From: Paraconexibacter algicola
Lineage (GTDB): Bacteria; Actinomycetota; Thermoleophilia; Solirubrobacterales; Solirubrobacteraceae
Length of the DNA: 64,000 nt
Reading direction: 5' to 3'
Assembly (NCBI RefSeq): GCF_003044185.1
Contig: NZ_PYYB01000001.1
Coordinates: 868,001-932,000 of the forward strand
Part shown: piece after piece, positions 15,863 through 24,125 of the stretch
How positions within the stretch are numbered: the stretch's first letter is position 1
Layout of the letters: each line of letters opens with the position of its first letter
The notes under the pieces: model-generated
Seen by the model: the letters and a program-made list of their open reading frames with translations, nothing else
The model's database searches: none
What the model was told of the DNA's origin: nothing
Position numbers and translations under genes: made by a program

Positions 15863-17197
15863 TCAGAGCCCGGACGGCGCCTGGTCGGGGCGGGCGTGCC
15901 CCTCCTCCAGCGCGGCGGCGTGCACGGCCTCCGCCACGCGCGTGTGCACGGCGGCCTCCAGCGCGTCGGGCACGAGGTCGTCGCCCTCGGTCAGCTCGCT
16001 GATCGCGCGGGCGGCCGCGAGCTTCATCCCGGAGGTGATGCGGTCGGCGCCCGCCAGCAGCGCCCCGCGGAAGATGCCCGGGTAGCCGATCACGTTGTTG
16101 ACCGAGCGCCCGTCGGCGGCGAAGCCCGCGCCCGCGGCGAGCGCGGCGTCCGGGTCGATCTCCGCGATCGGGTTCGTCAGCGCGAGGATCGCCTGGCCCG
16201 GCCGGACCATCGACGGGGTGATGAGGCCGGGACGACCGGTGGTGGCGACGACGATGTCCGCGCGCGCGAACACGTCGTCCATCGTCGTGACCTCGATGCC
16301 CGCCTCGCCCGCGCGCCCGTGCGAGTCCCCGTTGGGGTCGAACGCGACGACCGCCGCAGCCCCGGCCTCGGCCACGAGCGCGGCGATGCCGTAGCCGGCC
16401 GCGCCGAGGCCGAGCTGGCCGACCGTCACCTCCCCGAGGTCGCGGCCGAGCGCGCGGCAGACCGTCAGCACGGCGGCGACCGACACGACCGCGGTGCCGT
16501 GGACGTCGTCGTGCATGACCGGCACGCCGAGCCGCTCGATCAGGCGCCGCTCGATCTCGAAGCACTCGGGCGCGCTGATGTCCTCGAGGTGGATGCCCCC
16601 GAACGACGGGGCGATCCGCACGACGGTCTCGACGAACTCGTCGACGTCCTTCGTGTCCACGAGCACCGGCACCGCGCTGATCCCCGCGAACTGCGAGTAG
16701 AAGACCGCCTTGCCCTCCATCACCGGCATCGAGGCGACCGGGCCGATGTCGCCGAGCCCGAGCACGCGCGAGCCGTTGGTGCAGATCGCGACGGTCCGCC
16801 CGATCGACGTGAACTTCGCGGCCAGCTGCGGGTTCTCCGCGATCGCGCTGCAGACGCGCGCCACCCCCGGGGTGTAGACGTCGCGCATCTCCTGCGGCGT
16901 GCGCACCGGGGTGACCGCCTCGGTGCGGAGCTTGCCGCCCTCGTGGCGCAGGAACGCGCGGTCGTGGTGCCAGACCAGCCGCACGCCCTCCAGGCCGGAG
17001 AGCGACGCGGCGAGCTCGGCGCCGTGCTGCGGGTCGCGGACCTCGACCGTGATCTCGCGGTCGGTCAGCTCGCGGCCGAGGTGGATCGTGACGATGTCGC
17101 CGATCAGGCCCTTGTGATCGGCGATGACCGCCGCGACCTTCTGGAGCTGGCCGGGCTTGTGCGGGACCTGCAGCTTGTACGTGACGTCGAGCGGCAT
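15863..17197 (-). CDS. NAD(P)-dependent malic enzyme with N-terminal ACT domain
   Basis: 444 residues; oxidative decarboxylation of malate to pyruvate. Residues 1-80 (YKLQVPHKPGQLQKVAAVIADHKG ... split here by a regulatory fold) are an ACT-type ligand-binding domain. The malic N-domain follows with TPGVARVC and TNGSRVLGLGDIG, catalytic Lys in GKAVFY, metal-binding EDISAPECFEIE and HDDVHGTA. The NAD-binding domain has GLGAAGYGIA and ends with NNVIGYPGIFRGAL. The length fits the short bacterial type plus ACT. A TACCGT box 9 bases before the ATG suggests a leaderless transcript. It is divergent from the P450 gene across a palindrome. Confidence 0.92.
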   Translation of the reverse strand: MPLDVTYKLQVPHKPGQLQKVAAVIADHKGLIGDIVTIHLGRELTDREITVEVRDPQHGAELAASLSGLEGVRLVWHHDRAFLRHEGGKLRTEAVTPVRTPQEMRDVYTPGVARVCSAIAENPQLAAKFTSIGRTVAICTNGSRVLGLGDIGPVASMPVMEGKAVFYSQFAGISAVPVLVDTKDVDEFVETVVRIAPSFGGIHLEDISAPECFEIERRLIERLGVPVMHDDVHGTAVVSVAAVLTVCRALGRDLGEVTVGQLGLGAAGYGIAALVAEAGAAAVVAFDPNGDSHGRAGEAGIEVTTMDDVFARADIVVATTGRPGLITPSMVRPGQAILALTNPIAEIDPDAALAAGAGFAADGRSVNNVIGYPGIFRGALLAGADRITSGMKLAAARAISELTEGDDLVPDALEAAVHTRVAEAVHAAALEEGHARPDQAPSGL

Positions 17198-17206
17198 AGG
17201 CGGCGA

Positions 17207-17212
17207 ACGGTA
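17207..17212 (-). promoter_or_regulatory. -10 box of malic enzyme
   Basis: On the minus strand TACCGT ends 9 bases before the ATG. It fits the TANNNT pattern seen before other genes here that lack a ribosome binding site. Confidence 0.4.
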
Positions 17213-17234
17213 CGCCAGAACCCACCTCGGACCC

Positions 17235-17256
17235 CGACTGGCCAGCTGGCCAGTCG
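17235..17256. promoter_or_regulatory. 22-bp perfect palindrome, probable operator
   Basis: CGACTGGCCAG joined to its exact complement CTGGCCAGTCG. It lies between the divergent malic enzyme and P450 starts, 6 bases upstream of the P450 -10 box, so a bound dimer would cover the -35 region. This is typical of TetR-type operators. No regulator gene adjoins it. Confidence 0.65.
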
Positions 17257-17262
17257 ACGGGA

Positions 17263-17268
17263 TAGGCT
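17263..17268 (+). promoter_or_regulatory. -10 box of P450 gene (leaderless)
   Basis: TAGGCT ends 7 bases before the ATG, so transcription would start at or next to the start codon. No ribosome binding site is present. Confidence 0.5.
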
Positions 17269-17275
17269 GGCGCCC

Positions 17276-18667
17276 ATGTCGCTCGCGGGTCCCCGTCCCC
17301 TCGGTCCGATGGAGCGCACGCCGTTCGGGCGGATGGCGCTCGACCTGCGCTCCGAGGCCCGCACGCGCCGCGCGGGCGCGATCCCGTTCCCGCCCGGGGA
17401 CACGCGCCCCAGCGCCCGCCGCACGCGCCGCTTCGCCACCGACCCGCTGCACGTCCTGCTCGACGGCTACGACCGCCACGGGCCGGTGTTCACGCAGCGG
17501 GTCTTCCACGGCAACGTCGTCTTCGTCCTCGGCCCGCAGGCCAACCACCACGTGCTCGTCTCCGGTGCCGCGAACTTCTCGTGGCGCAAGGGGCACTTCA
17601 GCGACCTCGTGCCGCTGCTGGGCGACGGGCTGCTGACGATCGACGGGGACTTCCACCGCCGCTCCCGGCGGATCATGCTCCCCGCCTTCCACAAGGAGCG
17701 CATCCGCGCCTCGGTCACGACGATGCAGGAGGAGACCGACCGCGCGGTCGCCGGCCTGCGCGCCGGCACGACGATCGACCTCGACCACTGGACGCGCGAG
17801 CTCGCGCTGCGGATCGCGATGCGCGCCCTGTTCGGCCTGGACCCGGACGCGGCCGCCCGCGACCTCGACGCCGCCCGCGAGTTCGAGCACGCCCTCGGCT
17901 TCTACGCGCGCGACTACACGCTGCAGATCCTGCGCGGCCCGCGCACGCCGTGGGCGCGGATGCAGCAGGCCCGCCGCCGTCTGGACGGCCTGATCCTCGG
18001 GGAGATCCAGCGGCGCCGGCGCAGCGGCGAGCGCGGCCCGGACATCCTCTCGATGCTGCTCGACGCGCAGGACGAGGACGGCTCGCGGCTGTCGGACCAG
18101 CACGTCCGCGACGAGGTCATGACGCTCCTGTTCGCCGGGCACGACACGACGACCTCGACCGTCTCGTTCCTCTTCCACGAGCTGTCACGCACGCCGCAGG
18201 CGCGCGAGCGGCTGCGCGCGAAGCTCGACGACGGGGACGGCGAGCTCGAGCGCGTGCTCGACGAGACGCTGCGCCTGTACCCGCCCGCGTGGATCGGGCC
18301 GCGCCGCTCGATCGAGCCGTTCGAGCTGTGCGGGCACCGCATCCCCGGGGACGTGCCCGTGAACTACTGCTCGTGGGCGAGCCACCGGCTGCCCGACGTG
18401 TGGGACGAGCCCGACGCGTTCCGGCCCGACCGGTTCCTGCCCGGCGGCGAGGTCAGCCGGCTGCCCAAGGGCGCGTACGTGCCGTTCGGGGGCGGCTCGC
18501 GCACGTGCATCGGGATGCGGTTCGGCCAGGCGGAGATCGCGATCATCGTCCGCGAGCTCGTGCGGCGGTTCGACCTCGACCTGCCGCCCGGCTTCCGCCT
18601 GCGGATCCGGCAGATGCCGACGATCAGCCCCGCTGACGGGATGCCGATGACGCTGCGGGCCGTCTGA
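17276..18667 (+). CDS. Cytochrome P450
   Basis: 463 residues. The heme-binding loop is FGGGSRTCIGMRFG (Cys about 408). The I-helix oxygen-activation motif is AGHDTTTS (about 286), the ExxR pair is ETLR (about 330), and the PERF-type element reads FRPDRF. No membrane anchor, so it is soluble and needs separate redox partners, none of which are adjacent. The N-terminal start (PFPPGDTRPS) and overall length fit the CYP of the bacterial class-II-like group similar to CYP110/CYP102-type fatty or terpene hydroxylases; the substrate cannot be read. A leaderless promoter and the 22-bp palindrome lie immediately upstream. Confidence 0.93.
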   Translation: MSLAGPRPLGPMERTPFGRMALDLRSEARTRRAGAIPFPPGDTRPSARRTRRFATDPLHVLLDGYDRHGPVFTQRVFHGNVVFVLGPQANHHVLVSGAANFSWRKGHFSDLVPLLGDGLLTIDGDFHRRSRRIMLPAFHKERIRASVTTMQEETDRAVAGLRAGTTIDLDHWTRELALRIAMRALFGLDPDAAARDLDAAREFEHALGFYARDYTLQILRGPRTPWARMQQARRRLDGLILGEIQRRRRSGERGPDILSMLLDAQDEDGSRLSDQHVRDEVMTLLFAGHDTTTSTVSFLFHELSRTPQARERLRAKLDDGDGELERVLDETLRLYPPAWIGPRRSIEPFELCGHRIPGDVPVNYCSWASHRLPDVWDEPDAFRPDRFLPGGEVSRLPKGAYVPFGGGSRTCIGMRFGQAEIAIIVRELVRRFDLDLPPGFRLRIRQMPTISPADGMPMTLRAV

Positions 18668-18691
18668 TCCGCAGCGCCCCGGCGGTCCCTC

Positions 18692-20920
18692 CTACCGCTT
18701 CTTCTTCTTCGCGCTGACGACGACGTTCAGCAGCGGCGACCCGTCGCCGGCGCTGTCGAAGTCGCCCGCCCACTGGGCGACGAACAGGTTCGCGCCGCGC
18801 GTGACCGTCCAGCTCGTGGTGAACGCGCCGTTGGCCGCGACCTTCACGGTCTGGGCGATCCAGCGCACGCTGCCCTCGGGACGCCGCGACACGGTCACCC
18901 GCTCGGTGCCCGTCGCGGGCGTGAGCTTGCCGGTGACGGTGATCTTCGTGACCTTCGTGTACCGCTTCTGCTTCGTCGTGATGCTCAGCGTCGACGCCGC
19001 GCCGGAGACGCCGCCCTTCGTCGTGGCGAACAGGTCGGCGACGCCGGCCAGGAGGTAGTCGCTGCCGCCGCCGGGGGCGACGAGCCCGGTCGGCCCGATG
19101 ACCGTCGGCGAGACGACCTGCGGCGCGAAGGTCTTCCCGCCGTCGGTCGTGCGGTAGAGGATGCCCGCCGACGGGACGTCCCCGAAGCCGCCCTGCGCGA
19201 CGAGGTAGCCGCTGGTCGCGGAGGAGAACTGCAGGCCGTCGAAGCGGTTGGTGCCCGTGCCGGGCAGCTCCGTCCAGGTCCGGCCGCCGTTGGCGGTGCG
19301 CCACAGCCGCGAGGTCCCGTCCTGCACGTAGCCGACGCGCTGGTCGACGAAGTCGACGCGACCGACGACCAGGCGGTTGCGCAGCTTGCCCTTGACCCGC
19401 TTGTAGGTGCCGGGCTTGCGGATCGTCGTCCAGGTGCGGCCGCCGTCGGTGGTGCGCACGATGTCCTGACGGCCCCAGGCGACCACCGCCGACCCGGCGC
19501 GCTCGGCGTCGGTCAGCGCGGTGCGCGCGACCGCGTCGCTGCGGACGGCGTCGAAGACGTTGCCGCCGTCGGCGGAGCGGCGGACCCCGGTCGGGCCGAG
19601 CACCAGCACGGTGTCCGGGCTCGTCGCGACGACCGCGTTGGGCCGGGCGGTCGTGCCGGTGTCCAGCGTCTTCCAGGTCGCGCCGCCGTCCGCGGTGCGG
19701 AACAGGCCGCCCTGCACGTCGAGCGCGTAGCCGACCGTCGCGGTGGGGAACGCGACGTCCAGGACGTCCTCGCTGGTCGCGACGTTCGCGCGCGTCCAGG
19801 TCCTGCCGCCGTCGGTGGTCTTGCCGAGCGCGCCGTCGGCGCCGGGAGCGAACGCGGTGCCGGGCTGCAGGCCCGCCCGCAGCCGCGAGAACGTGCCGGT
19901 GAGGCGGCCGCCGATAGGCGCGAACGTCGTGCCGGCGTCGTCGCTGACGACGGTCGTGCCGCGCTCGCCGGCGGCGACGAGCCGCGTGGCCGAGGCGAAC
20001 GAGGCGGCGAGGATCTTGTCGGTCGACGGCGTCAGCGCGTTCGCGGTGTCGCCGCCGTCGGTCGTGCGGACCACCACGTCGCCCTCGGCGGTCGAGACGA
20101 CGCTCTGCAGTGCCGTGGAGCACCGCACCCCGGTGTAGTTGCGGGCGACGCCGAGGTCCTTCGGCGTCCACGTCACGCCGCTGTCGGTGGTGCGCAGGAA
20201 GAGGCCGCCGTCCCCGACGGCGTAGCCGGTCGTCGCGTCGAAGAACGTGACGTCGCGGACGGCGCGGTTGGTGTCGCTCACGAGCTTCCACGAGTTGCCC
20301 GCGTCGACGGTGGAGAAGATCTTGCCGCCGGTCGTCGCGGCGAAGCCGGTGGTCGGGGAGGTGAACCACAGGGCGGTCGGCGTGTCGCGCCCGCCCGGCG
20401 CGCGGGTGCCGGGGATCGCGCTCTTCTGCGCGAACGCCGTCCCCCCGTCGGCGGTCTGCAGCACGGTCCCGTCGGCGAGCGCGAGGAACCCGACGGTCTT
20501 CTGCGGGAAGCTCAGCGCCGCGAGCGGCTCCTTGCAGCTGTTCTCCACCGGGGTGAAGGCGATTCGCGAGAACGTGCGGCCGCCGTCGTCGGAGCGCCGG
20601 GCGACGCAGCCGCCACCGGCGACGAGCGTCGTGTCGTCGACGGCCTGGACCTCGGTGAGGTTCGTGAACGTGCCGGTCTGCAGGCCGGCCCAGGTGAGAC
20701 CGCCGTCGCTGCTCTTCAGCAGCGTGCCGAAGTCGCCAACGGCGTAGCCGGTGGCGCCGCGGAAGTCGGTGGCGCGCAGCGTGTTGCCCTGCGGCTGGGG
20801 GTTGCCCCACTCCCAGGCGGAGCTGCCGACCTGGACGTTCGCGGCGGCCGGCGCGGCGGCCGCGGCCGCGAGACCGGCCGCCGCGACTGCGACGGTGATC
20901 GTGGTTCTGGTGCTGCGCAT
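18692..20920 (-). CDS. Secreted Ycf48/BNR-type beta-propeller protein
   Basis: 742 residues. A signal peptide (TITVAVAAAGLAAAAAAPAAA, about residues 7-27, interrupted here) is followed by many repeats of the type 'TDGGRTW', 'SDDGGRTF', 'TTDGGATW', each preceded by 'GYAVGD' or similar. These are Asp-box blades of a large propeller, like sialidase/Ycf48 proteins. The last 110 residues (about 630-742) form an Ig-like fold similar to Big or fibronectin domains and end in a Lys-rich KKKKR tail. Probably exported and cell-surface or exopolysaccharide related; no catalytic residues for sialidase are evident. The start has GAGGTGGAG just upstream. Convergent with the P450 gene. Confidence 0.82.
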   Translation of the reverse strand: MRSTRTTITVAVAAAGLAAAAAAPAAANVQVGSSAWEWGNPQPQGNTLRATDFRGATGYAVGDFGTLLKSSDGGLTWAGLQTGTFTNLTEVQAVDDTTLVAGGGCVARRSDDGGRTFSRIAFTPVENSCKEPLAALSFPQKTVGFLALADGTVLQTADGGTAFAQKSAIPGTRAPGGRDTPTALWFTSPTTGFAATTGGKIFSTVDAGNSWKLVSDTNRAVRDVTFFDATTGYAVGDGGLFLRTTDSGVTWTPKDLGVARNYTGVRCSTALQSVVSTAEGDVVVRTTDGGDTANALTPSTDKILAASFASATRLVAAGERGTTVVSDDAGTTFAPIGGRLTGTFSRLRAGLQPGTAFAPGADGALGKTTDGGRTWTRANVATSEDVLDVAFPTATVGYALDVQGGLFRTADGGATWKTLDTGTTARPNAVVATSPDTVLVLGPTGVRRSADGGNVFDAVRSDAVARTALTDAERAGSAVVAWGRQDIVRTTDGGRTWTTIRKPGTYKRVKGKLRNRLVVGRVDFVDQRVGYVQDGTSRLWRTANGGRTWTELPGTGTNRFDGLQFSSATSGYLVAQGGFGDVPSAGILYRTTDGGKTFAPQVVSPTVIGPTGLVAPGGGSDYLLAGVADLFATTKGGVSGAASTLSITTKQKRYTKVTKITVTGKLTPATGTERVTVSRRPEGSVRWIAQTVKVAANGAFTTSWTVTRGANLFVAQWAGDFDSAGDGSPLLNVVVSAKKKKR

Positions 20921-21002
20921 GACTCCACCTCGGGTCGTTCGGAGGGTGCTGCCGACGAGAACGACGGCCCGGACGGAAGGTTGCGCGGCTTGCTCGGATA
21001 CC

Positions 21003-22055
21003 GTGCGCGTCGTGCCGTCCGCCCGTCCTGCCGTCGACGTCGTCGCACCGGTGGCGGGGGACGCCGCGCTCGTGCGCGCGGTCCTCGCGCGGCTGCGCGG
21101 GCTGGAGCGTCGCGACGGCGACACCGTGACCGTCGTGGACAACCGCGGGGTCGGCGTGGAGGACCCGGACGTGCTCGTGGCGACCGCGGTGCGGACCTCC
21201 TACCACGCGCGCAACCGCGGGGCGGCGCGCGGCACGGCGCCGTGGCTGCTGTTCCTCGACGCCGACGTGGACCCGCCCGCGGACCTCCTGGACCGCCTCT
21301 TCTCCCCCGTCCCCGGCGAGCACGTCGGGGTCCTCGCGGGCGCCGTGCGCGACAGCGACCCCGGGCCGCGCGGCACGGCGGCGGAGCGCTACGCCCACCT
21401 GAAGTCGTCGATGAGCCAGGAGACGACGCTCGCCCGGGACCGCGGGCGGTTCGCCTTCGCGCAGACCGCGAACGCCGCGGTGCGCCGGTCCGCGTTCGTC
21501 GTGGTCGGCGGGTTCCGCGAGGAGGTCCGCTCGGGCGGTGACGCCGACCTCTGCTTCCGCCTCGCCGCCGCCGGCTGGGCGCTGGAGCGCCGCCCCGACG
21601 CGGCGGTCGTGCACCGCAACCGCACGACGGTCCGCGCGATGCTCGGGCAGCGGTTCCGGCACGGGACCGGCGCCGCGTGGCTGGCCGCCGAGCACCCGGG
21701 GGCACTGCCCGCCCGGCGCTGGCCGGGCCTGCTGGCGTGGGGAGTCCGTCGCGCCGGGGCGGGCGTGCGCGCGGGCCTGCGCGGCGACCGGGACGCGGCG
21801 CTCGTCGGCCTGCTCGACGGGCCTGCGGTGTGGGCGTTCGAGCTCGGCCGTCGGGTGCCCAACCGCGAGCTGCCCGCGGCCGGGCGCGCGCGGCGCGGCG
21901 GCGCGTCCGCCCCCGGCGGTCCCGGCGGTCCCGGCGGTCCCGGCGAAGCGCAGGCCCCCGACGGGCCGCCGGAGGCGCGGGACGGCGACGGCCCGCCGCC
22001 CGGCCACGGCCCTGGCCCCGGCCCCGGCCCCGACCCCGACCCCGACGGTCAGTAG
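21003..22055 (+). CDS. Glycosyltransferase family 2-like protein with Pro/Gly-rich tail
   Basis: 350 residues from GTG 21003; no strong ribosome binding site, so the start is uncertain (GTG 21012 possible). VDVVAPVAGD begins the nucleotide-sugar fold; ARNRGAARGTAPWLLFLDADVDPP carries the DxD motif (about residues 85-90, metal binding). Later FREEVRSGGDADLCFRLAAAGW is the family 2 acceptor region with its ED/GD acid. The last 60 residues are low complexity, encoded by tandem repeats (GGPGGPGGPG and GPGPGPGPDPDPD). A sugar transferase for cell-surface glycan is likely. It overlaps the end of the next, convergent glycosyltransferase by 7 bases. Confidence 0.82.
   Translation: MRVVPSARPAVDVVAPVAGDAALVRAVLARLRGLERRDGDTVTVVDNRGVGVEDPDVLVATAVRTSYHARNRGAARGTAPWLLFLDADVDPPADLLDRLFSPVPGEHVGVLAGAVRDSDPGPRGTAAERYAHLKSSMSQETTLARDRGRFAFAQTANAAVRRSAFVVVGGFREEVRSGGDADLCFRLAAAGWALERRPDAAVVHRNRTTVRAMLGQRFRHGTGAAWLAAEHPGALPARRWPGLLAWGVRRAGAGVRAGLRGDRDAALVGLLDGPAVWAFELGRRVPNRELPAAGRARRGGASAPGGPGGPGGPGEAQAPDGPPEARDGDGPPPGHGPGPGPGPDPDPDGQ
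21912..21945 (+). repeat. 9-bp tandem repeat in glycosyltransferase tail
   Basis: CCCGGCGGT is repeated three times with a partial fourth copy, giving Gly-Gly-Pro units. A second low-complexity stretch of GGCCCC and GACCCC hexamers lies at about 22014-22047. Both could vary in copy number. Confidence 0.8.
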
Positions 22056-22963
22056 GCGGGGCCGCGCCCGACCCGGGCGCGCACGCCCGGCAGCGCGAGC
22101 GCCAGACGCCGCGCCCGCTCGCGCGCGGTGAGCGGGCGCTCACGGGCCACGCGCGCCCACGCCGCGCGCGCCGCGCGCGGGTCACCGGCGCGGGCCAGGC
22201 CGTCGGCGAGCGCCGCGAGGTCCGCGGCGCGCGCCCGGGCGACCGTGTCGGGCCCGGCGGCGAGCGCGACGTGGCGCTCGCGGACCTCGAGCTGCGCGCG
22301 GGCGAGCGCGGCGACGTCGGCGGTCAGCCCGCCCGGGTGGCGGCGGTAGCGCACGACCGCGTCGGGCACGCAGAGCGCGTCGTGGCCCGCGGCGCACAGG
22401 CGCAGCCACAGCTCCCAGTCCTCGGCGACCCGCACCGGCGCGGCGAAGCCGCCGACCGCCGCCAGCGCCTCGCGGCGCAGCACGACGCTCGAGGTCGGCA
22501 CCGGGTTGGCGGCGTGGAGCGCGCGGCCCAGCGCCGCGGCGTCGTGCCGGCCGGGCGCGGGCTCGTCCCAGCGCTCCCCGGTCGGCCGCCCGTCGACCCC
22601 GACGACGCGGGAGCGCCCGAAGCTCCAGCCCGCCCCCGGCGACGCCGCGTGCGCCCGCAGGTGCGCGGCGAGCGCGCCCGGCTCCCACGTGTCGTCGGCG
22701 TCGCAGAGCGCCACGAACGTCACCGCGGGGTCGAGCGCGCGCAGGCCCGTGTCGCGCGCGGCGGCCGGCCCGCCGGCGGTGGCCCGGCGCACGCGCCGCA
22801 CGCCCGCGGCGAGGTGGTCGGGGTGCAGCGCGACCGGGACGGGGGAGCCGTCGTCGACCACGACGACCACGTCCGGCGCCGGGTCCTGGGCGAGGACCGC
22901 GTCGATCGCCTCGGCGAGGAACGGCGCGAAGCCGTGGACCGGGAGCAGCACGCCGACCGTCAC
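22049..22963 (-). CDS. Glycosyltransferase family 2
   Basis: 304 residues from GTG 22963 (a TTG three codons earlier is also possible). VGVLLPVHGFAPFLAEAIDAVLAQ and VVVVDDGS are the start of the GT-A fold. FVALCDADDTWEPGAL holds the DxD-like metal motif; VAEDWELWLRL has the catalytic ED, and VVRYRRHPGG closes the domain. The last 80 residues are helical and Arg/Ala-rich. No membrane segment. It is convergent with the other glycosyltransferase and divergent from rsgA. The acceptor and sugar are unknown. Confidence 0.88.
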   Translation of the reverse strand: MTVGVLLPVHGFAPFLAEAIDAVLAQDPAPDVVVVVDDGSPVPVALHPDHLAAGVRRVRRATAGGPAAARDTGLRALDPAVTFVALCDADDTWEPGALAAHLRAHAASPGAGWSFGRSRVVGVDGRPTGERWDEPAPGRHDAAALGRALHAANPVPTSSVVLRREALAAVGGFAAPVRVAEDWELWLRLCAAGHDALCVPDAVVRYRRHPGGLTADVAALARAQLEVRERHVALAAGPDTVARARAADLAALADGLARAGDPRAARAAWARVARERPLTARERARRLALALPGVRARVGRGPAY

Positions 22964-23084
22964 GCCCCGCAACCTACCGGCCGTCGCGGCCCGTCCACGA
23001 CGTGACGCGGCCCCGTGCGGGCGCTACCCTGCAGGGTCCCGCCCCGACGAGGAAGGCCTGCTCCTGCCGCATCTCCACACGCCG

Positions 23085-24113
23085 TTGACCGCCCTGGGAC
23101 TCCGCCCGCGCACCGCCCGTGCGCTGCAGAAGCTGGAGCTCGGCGGCACGGCGAAGGCCGCGCGGGTCGTCTCCGTGGATCGCGGCCGCCTCCTCATGGT
23201 CGACGACGGCACGGGCCCGATCCCCGCCGTCGTCTCGGGCACCGTCCGTCACCGCGGTCGCGAGGCGACCGCGTTCCCCGTCACCGGCGACTGGGTCGCG
23301 CTCGACGGCGACCGCGTCCTCGCCGTGCTGCCGCGCGTCGGCCTGCTGCAGCGGCCCACCCCGACCGGCCCGGAGCCGCTCGTCGCGCACGTCGACCTCG
23401 TCCTCGTCGCCCACGCGCTGGCCGAGGACCGGGCCGTGGACCGGCTGCCGCGCTTCACCGCGCTGGCCGCCGCCGCGGGCGTCCCGGTCGTCGTGCTGCT
23501 GACGAAGGCCGACCTGCTCGACGACGTCGAGGCGGAGAAGGCGCAGCTGTCCTTCGAGCTGGGCGGCGCGAAGGTGCTCGCGGTCAGCTCCGCCACCGGC
23601 CTGGGCCTCGACGCGGTCCGGGCGCTGATCCCGATCGGCACGACCGCCGCGGTGCTCGGCGCGTCCGGCGCGGGCAAGTCGACGCTCGCCAACGCGCTGC
23701 TCGGCGAGGACCGCCAGAAGACCGGCGCCGTGCGCGAGGACGACGGTCGTGGCCGGCACATCACCGTCCGCCGCGACCTCCTGGCCCTGCCCGACGGTGG
23801 CCTGCTGATCGACACGCCGGGCCTGCGGACGGTCGGGGTGCGCGGCGACGTGCGCGCCGCGTTCCAGGACATCGCCGCGCTGGCGGGCGAGTGCCGGTTC
23901 GCGGACTGCGCGCACGAGCAGGAGCCCGGGTGCGCGGTGCAGGAGGCGATCGGGGACGGCCGTCTGGCCGCGTCGCGGTTCGCGACGTTCCTGAGCCTCG
24001 ACGCGGAGGCCGCGAGCGTCGCGGCGCGCGAGACCGCCGGGCGGCGCAAGGCCGGCAGCGGCCGGCGCCCGCGCGACGGCGCCCCGGCGGGCGGCTGGCG
24101 CCACGCCGACTGA
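23085..24113 (+). CDS. rsgA: Ribosome small-subunit GTPase RsgA
   Basis: About 342 residues. RsgA is a circularly permuted GTPase that checks maturing 30S subunits. The order is OB-fold (VSVDRGRLLMVDDG, about 25-70), TKADLL (G4, about 142), then GASGAGKSTLANAL (G1, about 193), a DDGRGRHIT switch and DTPGLR (G3), and finally the zinc-binding C-terminus ECRFADCAHEQEPGC with three Cys and His. All family features are present. The start is uncertain: TTG 23085 gives the expected N-terminus (TALGLRP), but the best ribosome binding site (GGAAGG, 23051-23056) would serve a CTG at 23064. A TACCCT box at 23025-23030 may be its -10. Confidence 0.9.
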   Translation: MTALGLRPRTARALQKLELGGTAKAARVVSVDRGRLLMVDDGTGPIPAVVSGTVRHRGREATAFPVTGDWVALDGDRVLAVLPRVGLLQRPTPTGPEPLVAHVDLVLVAHALAEDRAVDRLPRFTALAAAAGVPVVVLLTKADLLDDVEAEKAQLSFELGGAKVLAVSSATGLGLDAVRALIPIGTTAAVLGASGAGKSTLANALLGEDRQKTGAVREDDGRGRHITVRRDLLALPDGGLLIDTPGLRTVGVRGDVRAAFQDIAALAGECRFADCAHEQEPGCAVQEAIGDGRLAASRFATFLSLDAEAASVAARETAGRRKAGSGRRPRDGAPAGGWRHAD

Positions 24114-24125
24114 CGGGCGCGCGCG

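Noticed and set aside
15896-18667. Very long plus-strand open frame covering malic enzyme and P450
   Set aside because: The first 460 codons are the antisense of malic enzyme and read as Arg/Asp/Ala noise. Only the part from 17276 is a real protein (P450).
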